From assembly GCF_015832195.1 (NCBI RefSeq), contig NC_052031.1, positions 15,377,850-15,441,849 on the forward strand: DNA of 64,000 bases, read 5' to 3'. The notes beneath the pieces are model-generated. The model was not told where the DNA came from and searched no databases. It saw nothing but the letters and a program-made list of their open reading frames with translations. Origin of the DNA: Motacilla alba alba. Its lineage: Eukaryota; Chordata; Aves; Passeriformes; Motacillidae. Positions 41,235-54,100 of this stretch are shown in pieces; the stretch's first letter is position 1, and each line of letters opens with the position of its first letter. The position numbers were made by a program, and so were the translations under genes.

Positions 41235-43082
41235 CAAGTGGCTGCAGCCACTGATGCCTTCTTCACATGTTCATGTGGATAAGGGAAGGTCCCAGCTGCA
41301 AACATAGGTGCAAATGTACCGAGACAAGTGGCCCTGCCCTTCCACCATCCCTCCCCCTGAGCGAGCCTTGCAAACTTTGACCATCTCCTTTTTCAGCCCC
41401 TAGGGCTGCCTGTTCTCTGCTCATACACCTGGCTCTGGGTCTCAGCAGGCTGCTAAAATGCAAGAAGAGAAGAGGAACAGAGCAAAGGTACCTCTTGCAG
41501 AAAGGGATTTATGGTCCCAGGGCATATGTTTGTGGAGAATTTACTGTGTGGGCTTAGCGACTGCTCAGACTGACTGAGCTGCAGCTCCTGCAGAGACCAG
41601 TGCATGGAAGGGACACAAGTAACCCAAAACTCTGCTAGCTCACAGTCGAGAAGCAAACATGAGCAAAGCCTGGAGACACAGAGATGCCCTGAGTGACTGT
41701 GACTGGTATCTCACAGTGAAGAGCCAAAGCCTGTAGTCTGTCAGAAAGAGAACGGGATGTGATGTTACCTTCCCGGAGTTAGGGATTATTACAATAAACA
41801 TATGGAGGGTGGATCAGCTCAAAAATACTGGGGAATTTTCTGAGTCAGTATTTTCAAGTGAAAACTACTGAGAAGGGCAGCAGGGAAGTCAGTGCTTAAC
41901 AGGATCATGTTAGAAATGTGTGGCTAGAAAAGCCAGGAGGAAGGCCCCTCTGCAACTGCTCTGGGACCCACTGCAGGTCAGCAGAGATTGCACAGCAGCC
42001 AAGAGATGCAGGAGTGCCACAGAAATGAACCTGTGGCAGGGCTCACGGGTGCTTTCTTCAATGAAAGGTTAGTAGTAAGATTAAATGGACTTAAGCAAAG
42101 AGGGTGCTAACCTCCCTGTGTTCACAACTGACAGTTCAGAAGAGCTTCAAGATAAGTGCAAAACACCAGGAGGCACTTGGCTCAGAGGTCTCAGTACAGG
42201 CTCCAAAGTGTAAAAGAAAATATAATAGTTTTTCTTACTCCTGAAATACACATTCTCACAACAATACACATTACAAGAAGCCAAGCACAAAGGGCACACT
42301 GATGGCTAGTGTTTGCCTCCACTGCTGACAGGCCCCCAGTATGTAAACATCTTCCTAACACAGACATACCTCTCAGGTCTGTGTCATCTGGGTTTTCTGC
42401 AAGCCTGGGGAAATGCCTGAATATGTTACTCTGCAAAGCCAACTCTCTGCTCCTTTTTATGGTTTAAAGAAACCCTGAAAAGTCAAAATACTAATTTAAA
42501 AACTGAAATATAAGCACTTGGTGACAGCTACATTGATGTACACACGCACAGTGTAGAGGGTATGGGAGAGAAATGAGCTATGCAAAAATGTTAATAAATG
42601 ATGCAATTTGTGACCTAGGCAACATCACCAAACAGAGAACAATGATTCTTGGACTACCAACGGAGAGAGAGAATGGGGGCAGAGGGGTGGGTGATGCAAT
42701 GCTAGATGTTGCTAACAAAAACCCCTATGACAATGAAGAAAATAGGGAGGTAAAACATTATGGGAGTGAACAAATGGGACAAATCCCAAAGCAGCTATAA
42801 GAGGAAGCCAGTTGGACACCAGGAACAGACCACACCACAATATAATCTTGCTTGGCTTTTCACACCTTGTAAAGAGGTAGGGAATTTTAACACACTGTGC
42901 ATTTCAATGCATGCTACATTCTGCTGGTAGATCTATAGAACAGCTCTGTGATACAGAAACAGCAGAATCTAACTACAAGAAAAGATTGGAGAGGACTTAA
43001 GAGTTAAAGGAACAAGTAGCTGATAGCGAACATGTGTCAGTTTAGTGCTAGTAATGAACAAATACAGCAGTCAGTCTGTGGT

Positions 43083-43472
43083 TGTGATATTTTGTGAAAA
43101 TCCCTTTGCTAGGATTTTCTTCTCCTGAGAAGCTGAGAAGGCCTCAGCTTCAAGTGTGAACAATTTGTTATCTGCTACTGTGGAATGCAGCAGGTGCTTC
43201 CTCGATTGGTCAATGTGGGATGTTTCTACTTGGTGGCCAATCGAGGAGGCAGCAGCTCTCGGATTCTCTAGGAGTCACAGAACTTTGTGACATTCTTTTC
43301 TATTCCTGTCTCGCCTTCTGATGAATCTTTCTCTCTGTTCTTTGTAGTATAGTTATAGTGTGGTCTTTTTTAATGTAATATATATCATAATACAATAAAC
43401 CAGCCTTCTGAAATGGAGTCAAGATCTCTCCTTCACCAAGTCCTGACTGCCCAGAAGACCCACGGTAATAAA
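43083..43472 (+). mobile_element. Endogenous retrovirus LTR, passerine ERV-L-like
   Basis: About 390 bp begins with tgtgatattttgtgaaaatc and contains the recalled landmarks caatttgttatctgctactg, tggaatgcagcaggtg, a CCAAT dyad (43199-43247), cattcttttctattcctg, ccttctgatgaatc, a run of atatatcataatac, the polyadenylation signal aataaa at 43394-43399 and cagccttctgaaatggagtc. I recall this LTR type as abundant in finches and other songbirds. No gag, pol or env sequence is present. The 3' edge is uncertain within about 10-15 bp: it stops just before a PBS-like tggtgacccc at 43473. I could not settle a target-site duplication. Confidence 0.85.
43394..43399 (+). promoter_or_regulatory. Polyadenylation signal AATAAA inside the LTR
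   Basis: The hexamer sits in the expected place for the R region of the LTR, after the AT-rich segment. It is in the plus orientation, opposite to CELSR1 transcription, so it should not end the host transcript. Confidence 0.6.
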
Positions 43473-43839
43473 TGGTGACCCCAGATGTGGCAATAGTCAG
43501 TCAGCATAGTTAAAATTTATTTGCCAAATACAAGTAAATTGTTAATACTAGTAATGCTTCAATCTGCAGGATTCAGACATGACAGAAGCCAACTTAATCC
43601 AACAGGAACTTCACTGGTTGCGCTTTTCTTAATATAGACTAGTTACTGGTAAAAATGATACATAATAAAAGTGGAATATCTTCAGAGTGTTTTTCCTGGA
43701 ATCACAGAAGTAACTTCCAGCCCACCTGGACTTGAGAGATGGTCACAAAGCGTTGAGCTCACAACTGCTGCCCGTGCCAATCTGACTGGGAGCACCACAG
43801 CCTTCCTTTGACTCTTACCTCCTTCCTCTCCTGAAATTC

Positions 43840-44040
43840 CCCCGTCTCTCCCCCCTGCAGGTGCAGTGCAGCTGGGCTGGGGCTGGGGCTGGCTCCCGGC
43901 GCTCCCCGGGTCCCCTGGAGCAGAGGGCACATCCCAGGCTCAGGCCGGGGCTGGCTCCCAGCGCGGCGCTCCCCGCCAGGGCAGCGCTGCTCATCCCCCC
44001 GGGCCCTCGCCTGCCGGCTTGTTCGGCTCCATTAGACAGC
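43840..44040. other. CpG-rich patch in intron 1 with a 62 bp imperfect duplication
   Basis: About 13 CpGs fall between 43896 and 44030. The block ggggctggctccc plus a following gcgctcccc occurs at 43885 and again at 43947, 62 bp apart. It lies about 370 bp downstream of the ERV LTR. The overlapping plus-strand ORFs are low-complexity Ala/Pro/Gly readings with no known domain. Confidence 0.6.
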
Positions 44041-47000
44041 CCCTTGTCAGTGTGCCTTGGGAAAGGACAAGCTTTCCCTTCCAGTGAATGACAGAGATGG
44101 CAGCTCCTGCATTTATTAAGCTCAGGCTGCTTTCAGAAGGACATATGCCTCTATTTAGCCTGGTGACGCCTTGACAGGCACCACACGATGTTTGGGGATT
44201 TTACGAGCAGGAAATACTTGGTTTCTCTTCTTGATACCTTTGTTACAAAAAGTTACTAAGCGGTTTGTATAAATGACTCCCTGAATACCAGAACTTATAG
44301 TTACTCCATTGACTATTGACAAAAGTAATAACAGATGATTTTTTTAAAAAGCGAGTATTTACAGTACTTCTGAATCTTCCCTAAGGTCTCCTCTTGAGCC
44401 ACCTGATAATACTTTCAGGTTTTAAGCTCCATTTCACCAATAAAGGGTATTTAAAATTTATTTTAAATCAAATCCTAGCCATCCAGAAGGCTTCATCCGA
44501 CAGGCACCTCATGCTTGGCAAATGCACCAAGCTGTAATCCTCCTGCTGCAGCACAGCAGCTCTGTCCTCATCCATTGTCCTCAATCATGAGAAACTTTCT
44601 TCCATCCTCTCTCCACCTAACATGCTCAGGAGCCTGCTCCTCTTGACACTATTGCCCCAGAGGAAAAAAATTTACAAACAGGGGCTTACTAGCTGGAAAT
44701 GGTTGAAGTGTACTCCTCCTCCTTGCAGAGCTGAGAGCGAGGAGCTGAAAGGTGATGTGCGTGAGAGTTCCTTTGATAAGAGGCCAAGAAGTGACATGAA
44801 CAAGATAATCAGGCCTTCAAACAAGACATGCACATCTGGGACAACTATCTCCAGCTTCCATCTGACAAGAGAAAAATCCTGCTAATAGGACTTTTCACAC
44901 CAGGAGTCTTACACACCAGGTTGAGTGCTCCGGCAAAAGAAAAAAATTAAATGAGTTTAATTTAGCTTCTCTCTGGCTCTTACTGGTGTTTGAAACACTA
45001 ACTCATACCATGCAAGAAGGGGTGGGATTTTGCTACAAGGGGTTTTTCCACGGGTAAATTAAATCCCAGTTTGGTCACTCTGGGACCTTTTGCACTAAAA
45101 CTCTGACTATAGTAATTTTGGGTGCAAAGAAAGTGGCTTCTTAGACACAACTGTGGAACTGCACATGAACCATCCAAAAAGCAAAGCCCTGCACACTTAT
45201 CTCCAGCTTCCCATCATGAGGGAGAGCTGGACTGTCCCTACCACCCAGGGCAGGACTGTTCTCAACATCCTGTGTGGTGGGGATTCTACCATGGGCATGA
45301 CACAACACCTCTTGCCCAGTGTTAGGTCTGGCAATGGCAGTGTCCAGCGGGGCCTCTCCCCGTGCTCCTGCGGGGTGGACTCCATGGGAGTGGTGAGCTG
45401 TCTGACACAACAGCTGCAGTGTATGAAACATCTGGCCCCAGCTCACACTGGCAGGGAAGGAGGGATCTGGGTCAGTCGGGAAATGTGCTAACTCCGAAAG
45501 AATGAGCAGCTCGGCTCCTGGTGGTTGATGTCAGCTGCTCCTGACTTCTCTTGCCTCAGGTGAGTTGATTCATGTGTTTTATAGACATGAAGTATGAAGT
45601 ATGAAAGATGCTATTGTTCCTTGAAGATCCCCACAGGATGCAGCATTCTGCTTGGTCCTGCTTTTGCCTCCTTACCAATAGTTCCAAACCACAGCTTCAC
45701 AACCCAATACTGCCAGTTTTTGAGAAGATCAGGTCAAGATCATTCCTTGACTGACCCTCATTTTCCTTCTCCTGAATCCAACCAACCACACCTCTAAGCA
45801 CACCAGATCATGGGCAAAAAACTGAACGCAGACCAGGCTTCTGCTTTCAGCTCTTTCCCTGATCTGGTTCTCCTTGCCTCCCCGCCTTTGTTTTTTTCTC
45901 ACCAGTCTGGTGTGGGTAATGAAGACAGAATATGCATTTTGCCTCCAGCAAGAGTTTTTTAGTTCAGATCAGCTGCCTCTAACTGGAGTAAATAATTCTG
46001 GTACGAGAATGAGATGCAACGCACAGCAAACTGAAATTAGAAAAACCTGATGGTAAATTTACTGGCTGCTTCGAGGACAGACAGCACCCTGACCCTTTGT
46101 TGCCTGCAGCAGCTCTGGTGCTTGACATACTGCTGCTCTCCCACAAAGAGCAAGACCATACATGCACCTATAGCTGGTCCAGAGGTTGATTTGGGGTTGA
46201 GACAAATGTCTGTGGACAGCCAGAGTCCTCCACACTGACCTAGTGAAGGTGGCAGCTCCACAGGAGGTCTGACAGGACACTGCCTGGCTGGGACACCCTG
46301 CCTAGCCTGCACGGCAGCTGAAATCACAACATGCTCTGCAGCCTCACCAGAGGAAAGCCAGAATTTGGATGAAACCCATTAATACCAGCCTAGCAATTAA
46401 CAACCCACAGCTCTCAGTACAAGAAAATCAACTACTGCACCATTTGAAGTGTAGCACATGTACATACATGAAAATACTCAAAGGGAGCTTCAAAAGATTG
46501 CTGGGGAGAGAAAGAGGAGGAGGAGCTGGAGAGGCTGAGCGCTGCCCAGAACAGGAGCCTACAGCAGTTTTTGTCTTGTTGCCTTTGCCAGTTGCCTTTC
46601 ACAAACAATGTTTAGGAGAAAAAGCCTCCATAAATGTCAACAACTGCCGTTTATTAGATGGTCCATGACCTATTTGTAAACCAACTAAATTTCTTAATTA
46701 TATTTGCCTTTAGATGGTAAGAACTACACAAAAAATTGGTAGCTTTTGTGAGAGGAGAGCAAATTACCAGCTTCCGGCACCTTCCTAACAGCTCAGCAAC
46801 TTCTGGCACAAGCTCATTCAAGGAGGAGTATGGAAAAAAGAATACGTTTGTGAGAAAGAATGTCCATCATCTGTTATTGCTGTATTTCTCCAAAGCAGAG
46901 CAAACAGCCCAACTCAGGTAAAGCTCAGACACAGAGCACGCCTTCCCAGGGCACTGAAGGGGGATAAAATTCAGCTGATTAACTTGTATAGACTAGCTTT

Positions 47001-47143
47001 TAGAAGATTTTAGCAACATTTTAAAACATGCTGTGAGAAGCACATCAATCTGTCTCCACTAGACTAACGCTGGTTAGCTCAGGGGTCTGCAGCCTTTCAA
47101 GGCTTGGCACCCAGGGCAGTTCCTCCTCCTTGCACGAGAGACT

Positions 47144-47189
47144 ACCAAGCAAGAAACCAAGCAAGAAACCAAGCAAGAAACCAAGCAAG
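47144..47189. repeat. 12 bp tandem repeat (ACCAAGCAAGAA), 3.8 copies
   Basis: Perfect copies start at 47144, 47156 and 47168, with a ten-base partial at 47180. The unit length is a multiple of three, so the ORFs through it show a repeated NQAR tetrapeptide. Confidence 0.97.
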
Positions 47190-48548
47190 TTCCTGGAGAA
47201 GCTGTTTCTGCAAGGGGTCACATGCTGCAGACCCAGTGCTTGACAGTGCCACCAGGCAAGCCAGTGGCACTCTGCTCCTGACCAATTCTACTACTAGCCT
47301 AGGTTTCTTATTCCACATTTTATTCAATGCAGACTTATTTTACAGGACACAGAGAATTAGCACTGAAAGATTTCTTAGAAGCAAAATTATTTACCTAAAA
47401 GCTAAAAAATATTCATGAGCTGACCTTCTGGACCCAAATGAAGTTTACCTTACAAATTAAAGAATAATAAGCAAAATAATGCCTTCATAGAACATAGCAA
47501 TTAAGCAATTTAAACAATAGAAAAATGCACTGGACATATTTCAACTGAAGATGGGAACAGCAGTGTAACACCCTTTCCTGTATAAAGGTCATTTCATTTG
47601 CCAACCCAGCTTACTTGGCAGATCATCATAATCTTACCATTTATTACAGCATGTAAAAAAGGATTTAAAAAGAGAAAACACTTGCAGATTTTTCATCGAG
47701 TCCACAGTAGGCAGTTAATTATTAGGAGTTTTCATTGCCACTCTCTCCAACACTCCCTGCCTGGGCTGCTCAGCTCCTTTACACTCCAGCACCAAGCTTT
47801 GCTGACATGCCCCATGTACAGGTGCTCCCAGGCAGGGCACAGGACCACTGCAGCACTGCCCACCCACCCCCTGCCCCACACCATGCCAAATGCTGCCCAG
47901 CCTTGGCTCCTGAGCACCACCTCCACTAACACCTCCTGGAGCCCCCACTGGGAAAGGTTTGCAAAAGCACTGGCTCTGCTTTTTGGGCCACCAGACTGAG
48001 CACCAAAATGCCACCTGAACAGCACGTGTTAAATTGAAAGCACTATGCAGCTTCCAAAGTGCACCAAAGGGGCTCTCTGTGATCTCTGTTTCAGAAAGAG
48101 GAGTTTGAGAGTCTTCAAACAGCTGTATGTTCTGCAACTGAGGCCTCCACAGATGTTCCTCAGTGCAAGGAAGACAACTAAGTAATCCTTAACTCTGCAT
48201 GAACACGGAAAGAAAAATACTCCTTTCTGGGATTTTTGTTTGGTGTGCAAATGCAGATGATGTAGGGTTCAGAAACTCAGAGATTCACTGAGATCTGAGA
48301 TACCTCCCAGTTAATGCCAAGCCCTCTCTGAGGAGTAAAAGGCAGACAAAAGAGTAGCCATGTTGAAAAAAATAACAATAGACAACTGGAAAAAACATTA
48401 CAAGGTTTTGTATCCTACTGCACAACAACTTTAGAAATGCTGGAGAGGAGTCTCATTCTCCCTCTTGAATTGGGAGTGCCTTCCTAATACAATTTACAGT
48501 TAATTTATACTTCTAAATCTCCTCAAATAATTTTTTATTCCTAGAAAG

Positions 48549-48574
48549 ACACATACACACACACACACACACAC
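48549..48574. repeat. (CA)n microsatellite
   Basis: About 13 CA units with one T interruption. Confidence 0.95.
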
Positions 48575-51126
48575 TAAATATGTCCATTAAAAATTCGGGG
48601 ATGAAAGGTTTACAAGATTTCTTTTTTTTTTTTTAACATGCTGAAAATCCCACTTGCTGCATTCTAACCTTCCAGCATTTTAAAGGGTCTTGTTGCAACC
48701 TGCTTGTGGTTCACCTCTGCTTGCTTGGGGAGCAGCAGCTAACACGTCCAAAATACAAGACTAGTGACTAACTAGCAGAGGAACAGGCATCTTCAGGGCA
48801 GAAGTGAGCTTTAGCCAAGCATCAGCCTTCAGAAACTGAGTGCCCCACCAGCAGTCCATGCTATGGAGCTCTTAGAAGAACCAAATGGCATTACCCTCCA
48901 CCCAAACCTGTTTTTATAATGCACTGGTTTGGGAAGTGGTTGATGTGCTGACTGTTCCCCCAAAGCTTCCCTCTACCTCCTCCGTGCTCAGCTCTGGAAC
49001 TCATGGAGTCAGCAGAGATGTGTTTGCAAACATGGACAGAAGGACAGCTAGGATTCTCACTTCCATCATGAACAGGGTACTTTTACCAGCTTTATTTCCT
49101 TTTCTCTGCTCTATACATGGCAAATGGCCTCTCCAGTAAAGCCTTTATTTGTGAAGGGTGGAGACATTTGTTTTTACAGTGCTTACAGAGACTATTTCAA
49201 AAACATTTCTTGCTTGTTATATTGTGTAAACAGAGAGAAAGGATTTGCCTATCACTGCTTGACTTCAGCTGTTAGCAAGTAATCCACACCTTCACTAAGC
49301 CTTATGTGAAGAAAATGATAAAAAAGTATTACTATCCAAACAACCACCTGATTACTATTTGAGCTCTTGTGTTCCACTAAGCTTGTGTTCACCCACCTGA
49401 GAGGCCTCTCAGACAGTGTAAGGATCAAGGGATTTTTTTAGGCAGGTAACACTCCAAACTAGCCACAGAAACTATGTGTTTCTCCTTTGAAAGGAAAAAA
49501 AGCAGAAAATCTCAGCAGTGGGTGGCTCTGCCGATGTCCTTGCAGCGCACCATGAGGGATCACACCTGCTGAAATGCCTTTGCACAGCCCACAAACCTGC
49601 TGCAGTCAGAACTGACACAGAATTTTGTCTGTGTGTAAGGGGGTATCTATCAGGAGCTGTCCCTCCAGCCCTCAGTACAGAAGTCACCCCAGTGCTTTGC
49701 AACACTTCAGGCTTGTCACCACATGCCATGAAATAATGTAAATTTGCTCAAAAACAGAGCTCATATGATATTAGACCTCCACAGAAAGGACAATTTTATT
49801 AGCAATGCTTGGGTGGAGTGTTAGGAGACAACTGAAGAATAAAACCACACAGGTTCAGTGTACATTTCCAGGCAAGCCCACCCAGCTGTGAGCATGTGTA
49901 CAGGGCTGTGGCAAAGCCAGGGAGCAGCAGGGCTCGAGCAGAGCAGCTCCATCCCATGCTTCATGCACTATGGATGACAGACTCAGGCCACCAAAACCCA
50001 CTCAAATCTGTTCAGAGAAGAGCTAGTTCTTTTGTTGCAAGACAAAAGAAACTTGTCCCTTTTTATCTGTGTATTTGAAGTCTACCCAGAAGTAAAACAC
50101 TGTCCTCACCCCCCCAAAGATGCAGACCTGACATAACTGCACTCGTTTTGCTGAGGCTTACAGGGCTACTACTGAAGAGAGAACTTGCCATCCCTGGCTC
50201 CAGCAGTAGAGCTAACAGCTCTCTGAGTCTCAACCTAATGCTCAAACAGTAATACATCTGCCCTGGGCACATGAGAATGATCTGGAACACCCATCCCAGC
50301 AAGACCCATCCCAAAATTGCCTTTACAGTTCAAATCAAGATTTGCATGTGGTCTAGCCTACTCGGTCTGGCGCCTTGTGAAGGCTGCACCCCCTGGTTCC
50401 CAGCCCTTGGCAGGCTGCAGGCTGCCAAATTCAGGTTTCATTGTCCCTGCATGCTGCTCATCCCTTTTGGCAATACACATTCCTTTTGAAATGTATGTAG
50501 AATGAAATGTATGAAAAGAAGGGGAAAAACCTAGGGACAACGTGTCTCTAACATTTCCATTAACAGAATTTATCTAACTAATGCTTCTTTTCCTGATGCA
50601 GCCACAAAGGGAAAACACAGAAACATGCTCCAGCTCCCTAAGAGTGAATGAGTGAATGCAACAGATTCCATAGCCCCCATTACCCCTATTAAAAACCTGT
50701 CCTGTCACAAGGACAGAGAAAATTTTTGGAGGCCATAAATGTCTTCTAAAGTAACCAGCAAAGGCCTTGGCCTGAGCTCCACAGGGAGCAATAGGCTGCT
50801 GGGACTGACTCAGGACCCTGCATCTAACACTTGTGTGTCCATGTGTAGGGAAGAGAAAACAATGTTTGAAGAGGGAATGATGCCTCTTATCACACCACCA
50901 TTTCCTCAGTATCTGGGTGCCCTACCTGAACACCCTGCTCATGCAGGTAAGTGATAGAAATGTCCCAAAACAGATGCAGCTTACAGAATTCCCCTTGTTT
51001 GTGTCAGGTCCTATAACTTGGTGCAATATGAAAAATTATATTGCACATTGTAGACAAGAGGCTGGTCTATTCACTAAAGCTTTTTCAAATCTGAAAAATA
51101 AAAGCATTTTTCAAACTGTCTTTAAT

Positions 51127-51182
51127 TACTGTCTGTAATATTTGTAATATTAGTGTCTGTAATATTACTGTCTGTAATATAT
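51127..51182. repeat. Tandem repeat of CTGTCTGTAATATTA
   Basis: Three copies of gtctgtaatat at 51131, 51155 and 51170 with a shorter tgtaatat copy between the first two. Confidence 0.88.
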
Positions 51183-54100
51183 GCTGTATGAAGTGGTGAA
51201 ACATTACAGCAATGCTCCTACAGCTTTCCTATGCAAAGGCTGGAGGCAAAGGAATTCACATTGTGGGGACCCAAAGCCAAAAGGGCATATGACACTTTGG
51301 TTCTTCACTGCAAATGTTTTAGGTGCAATATATCAATTTTCTTCAAGCCGTATCTTTGCTATCACGTCTTTAAATTAATATCAAAATTATATAAACAGAA
51401 ATAAACCATGATCAGCCCAAGAGACAAAAAAGTTGCACACTGACAGTCTACAGTATCTGCATTTATTTCTACATGCAAATTCTGAGCCACCTTTTTAGTA
51501 TCTAACAAATTTTCAGTTCACAAATTTTCAGAAGTATGTAAATACATAATTTGGAAGATGGCCATACGGAGGTCAACTGTGACAGAATTTATTATGTTGA
51601 CACTGACTAAGGACTATTTATTCAGATCTAGATATGATCCCCAAATAGACACCTCTATCACAGTATTAGAAAAAATGCCAAAGTGAATGAAGATGAGATG
51701 TAGCTGATCCAGCACCCTCTGACACCTGGAGTCTCTCACTGCCCCTGCTCCCAAATCTCTGCTGCAGCAGCTTCTCCTGACTTAAAAAAGGATACTTCAG
51801 TCCTTTTATTTTTGTTTCCTTGTGGAGAGTCCATAATAGCAATTTCAGTGGCTGCCAAAATAGAGAGGCCAGTTCTGTGTTCTGGACTGGTCTCCATTGG
51901 TTTGGGGCTGAGCGCTGCCAGGCATGCTCAACAGAGGCCACTGAATAATGCCACTGAATTAATTGTTCTATTAAAATACAACATGCATAATCTGCTTAAT
52001 TTTTAATTATTCAAGTACTAACTGTAAAACAAGTGAAAGACCAATTATTTTCAATTACTTTGATACTCTAGAAACCTCTGAAAAAAAAGGGACAATGAAC
52101 TGAAAATTGATTAGCAAGCAAAAAGAATAAAGTTTAGATTCTATTGTTTGCTGCAAAGAGAGAATTGCCATTATGTGAATGCATTTTAATTTGTATCCCT
52201 TTGCATAATAATTTTGGTGCATTGATTTTTTTTTTTTTCACCGAGTTTTATTATGCTGTGTTATAAGTCTCTAATGGAACTGCAATGGAAAAAGTGATTG
52301 TCAAGATCAAAAATAAGAGAAGGAATTCAAACTGGCATGATATCAATAGAAGTCTTAATCCAGTTCCTAAGGAAAACAATGGGAGTTTTGGCATTCGCTA
52401 TAATGGAAGTGGATCTGAGCCTAAGTGTCTGCGTTTTGGGACTTTGCACAATTTCCTCTAGCTTTCAACTTTAATGATACCATTCCACACATTCAATTTT
52501 TCCCTTGTGAATTCACACTTTCACAGGAAAATATCAGCATGTTTCACCTGTGGATTTGAGTTCTGGTAGGAGCTAAAACATTAGGATCACAAGACAAATA
52601 CTATTCTCACAGATGCCAACATGAAATAATCCCAGTGGTTCTGATGAGGTTTACACTACTCTTCTGACTGTAAACCAACACATGTATGTACACTGAAAAA
52701 AGGCAAATGCTTTCCCTGTCTTAGAGCATGAAAGCTCAAACTTCCGAAATGGAATATTTCTGGACTTGGGATTACTTTTCTTTTTGTCCAACCCCTTCAT
52801 TTTAAGGAAGTTCCACTTTCAGACTCCAAGGTGAAGCATTTCCATCTGCAGAGACTGAATACAATAATTTTTCATGTATTGCAATTGGATTTTTTTTTTT
52901 TTTTGCTGGTGGGTTTTCAGTGTTGAGTTTTTTAACTCACAGGAACTTTGTTCACTATTTTCCATTTATTTCAAATGCTTCTAAGTAATTATATGACAAT
53001 ACAAGCAATTTCTCATGCTATACTCTCTTTACAGAACCAAAAAATCCCAATATATGACCATGCATTACATGGACATAGGCACACATAGGTAAATATATAT
53101 AGATGAATATGGACTGAGGACAAACACTGACAATGAGCGTCACATCTTTCAAGCAGGGAGTTAATTCCTGTGTCCTTCACATGCTGGGAAATACAAGTTC
53201 CCCAAGACAAAGCATGTATTCTTCCCCTCCCACCCTCCCCTTTCACATATTCCTTCTCTTAGTAAAGCTGTAAACAGGAATCTTTATGCCTTGAGAGACA
53301 GACATTTTGCCAGATCCAGGGCAACAGGTATTTCTCAACCAGGAGGGCTGGGAGGAAACTCTGGGGCAGTCAGGAAAGGAAAACTTTTCAGTTGAAGCGA
53401 GAGTGTCCAACTCCAGCAGCTTCCCACAACAGCCAGCCTTCTCCTTTCCCTGCCAGTCCTCCAGGTCTCACCCCCTCCCCTGCTTTGCCTGAGCCACGTC
53501 CTGACTCTGCCCATGGTTCCCAGTTGAAGGAAGTCAGAATTAGCATGACTTCTGTCTAAAAGAAAATGTACTTTATTTCTTTCAGAATATAAACCCAAAG
53601 GCCCTGGGACTTCACCTTCTCAAGGCTCTGTACATCCAACTCTCTTCCCCTCAGGGCCAGGCTGCTGTTTCTCTCCTGATTCACTGAGCAGCAAAGGTTT
53701 TCACTATGTTATCCAATACCACTTTTGTGAACCAGAACAAAATACAGTACTTGATTTCTTTTAAAGAGGCTTTATCGTGACCCAGGGCTGGAAACACTTC
53801 ACGCATGTGTTTGTACAAAGTAGTCCATCACAAACTTCAAAAGACTGTCTCCCAGAAAACTGTGTACCTAAAAACAGACAAGTCTCCACAGCAGTGTTAT
53901 CTTGAAAGCCGAAGTAGCAGTGGTGCTACTTAGTGTTCTGGTTCAAGACTGAAAGATGCAAAATAAAGCTTTCAGCCTTTTAAGTGGCTCCTCTTCTGTT
54001 TATACAGAGAATAAACTTCCATAAATATCCTTAGCGCATCTGCCCTAGTGCTTACTTTTAATTAGTGTAATTATCAAACACCTCCTTAGGCAAAATTTTC

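Noticed and set aside
47144..47189. CRISPR-like direct repeats
   Set aside because: The units are contiguous 12-mers without spacers, in a vertebrate intron.
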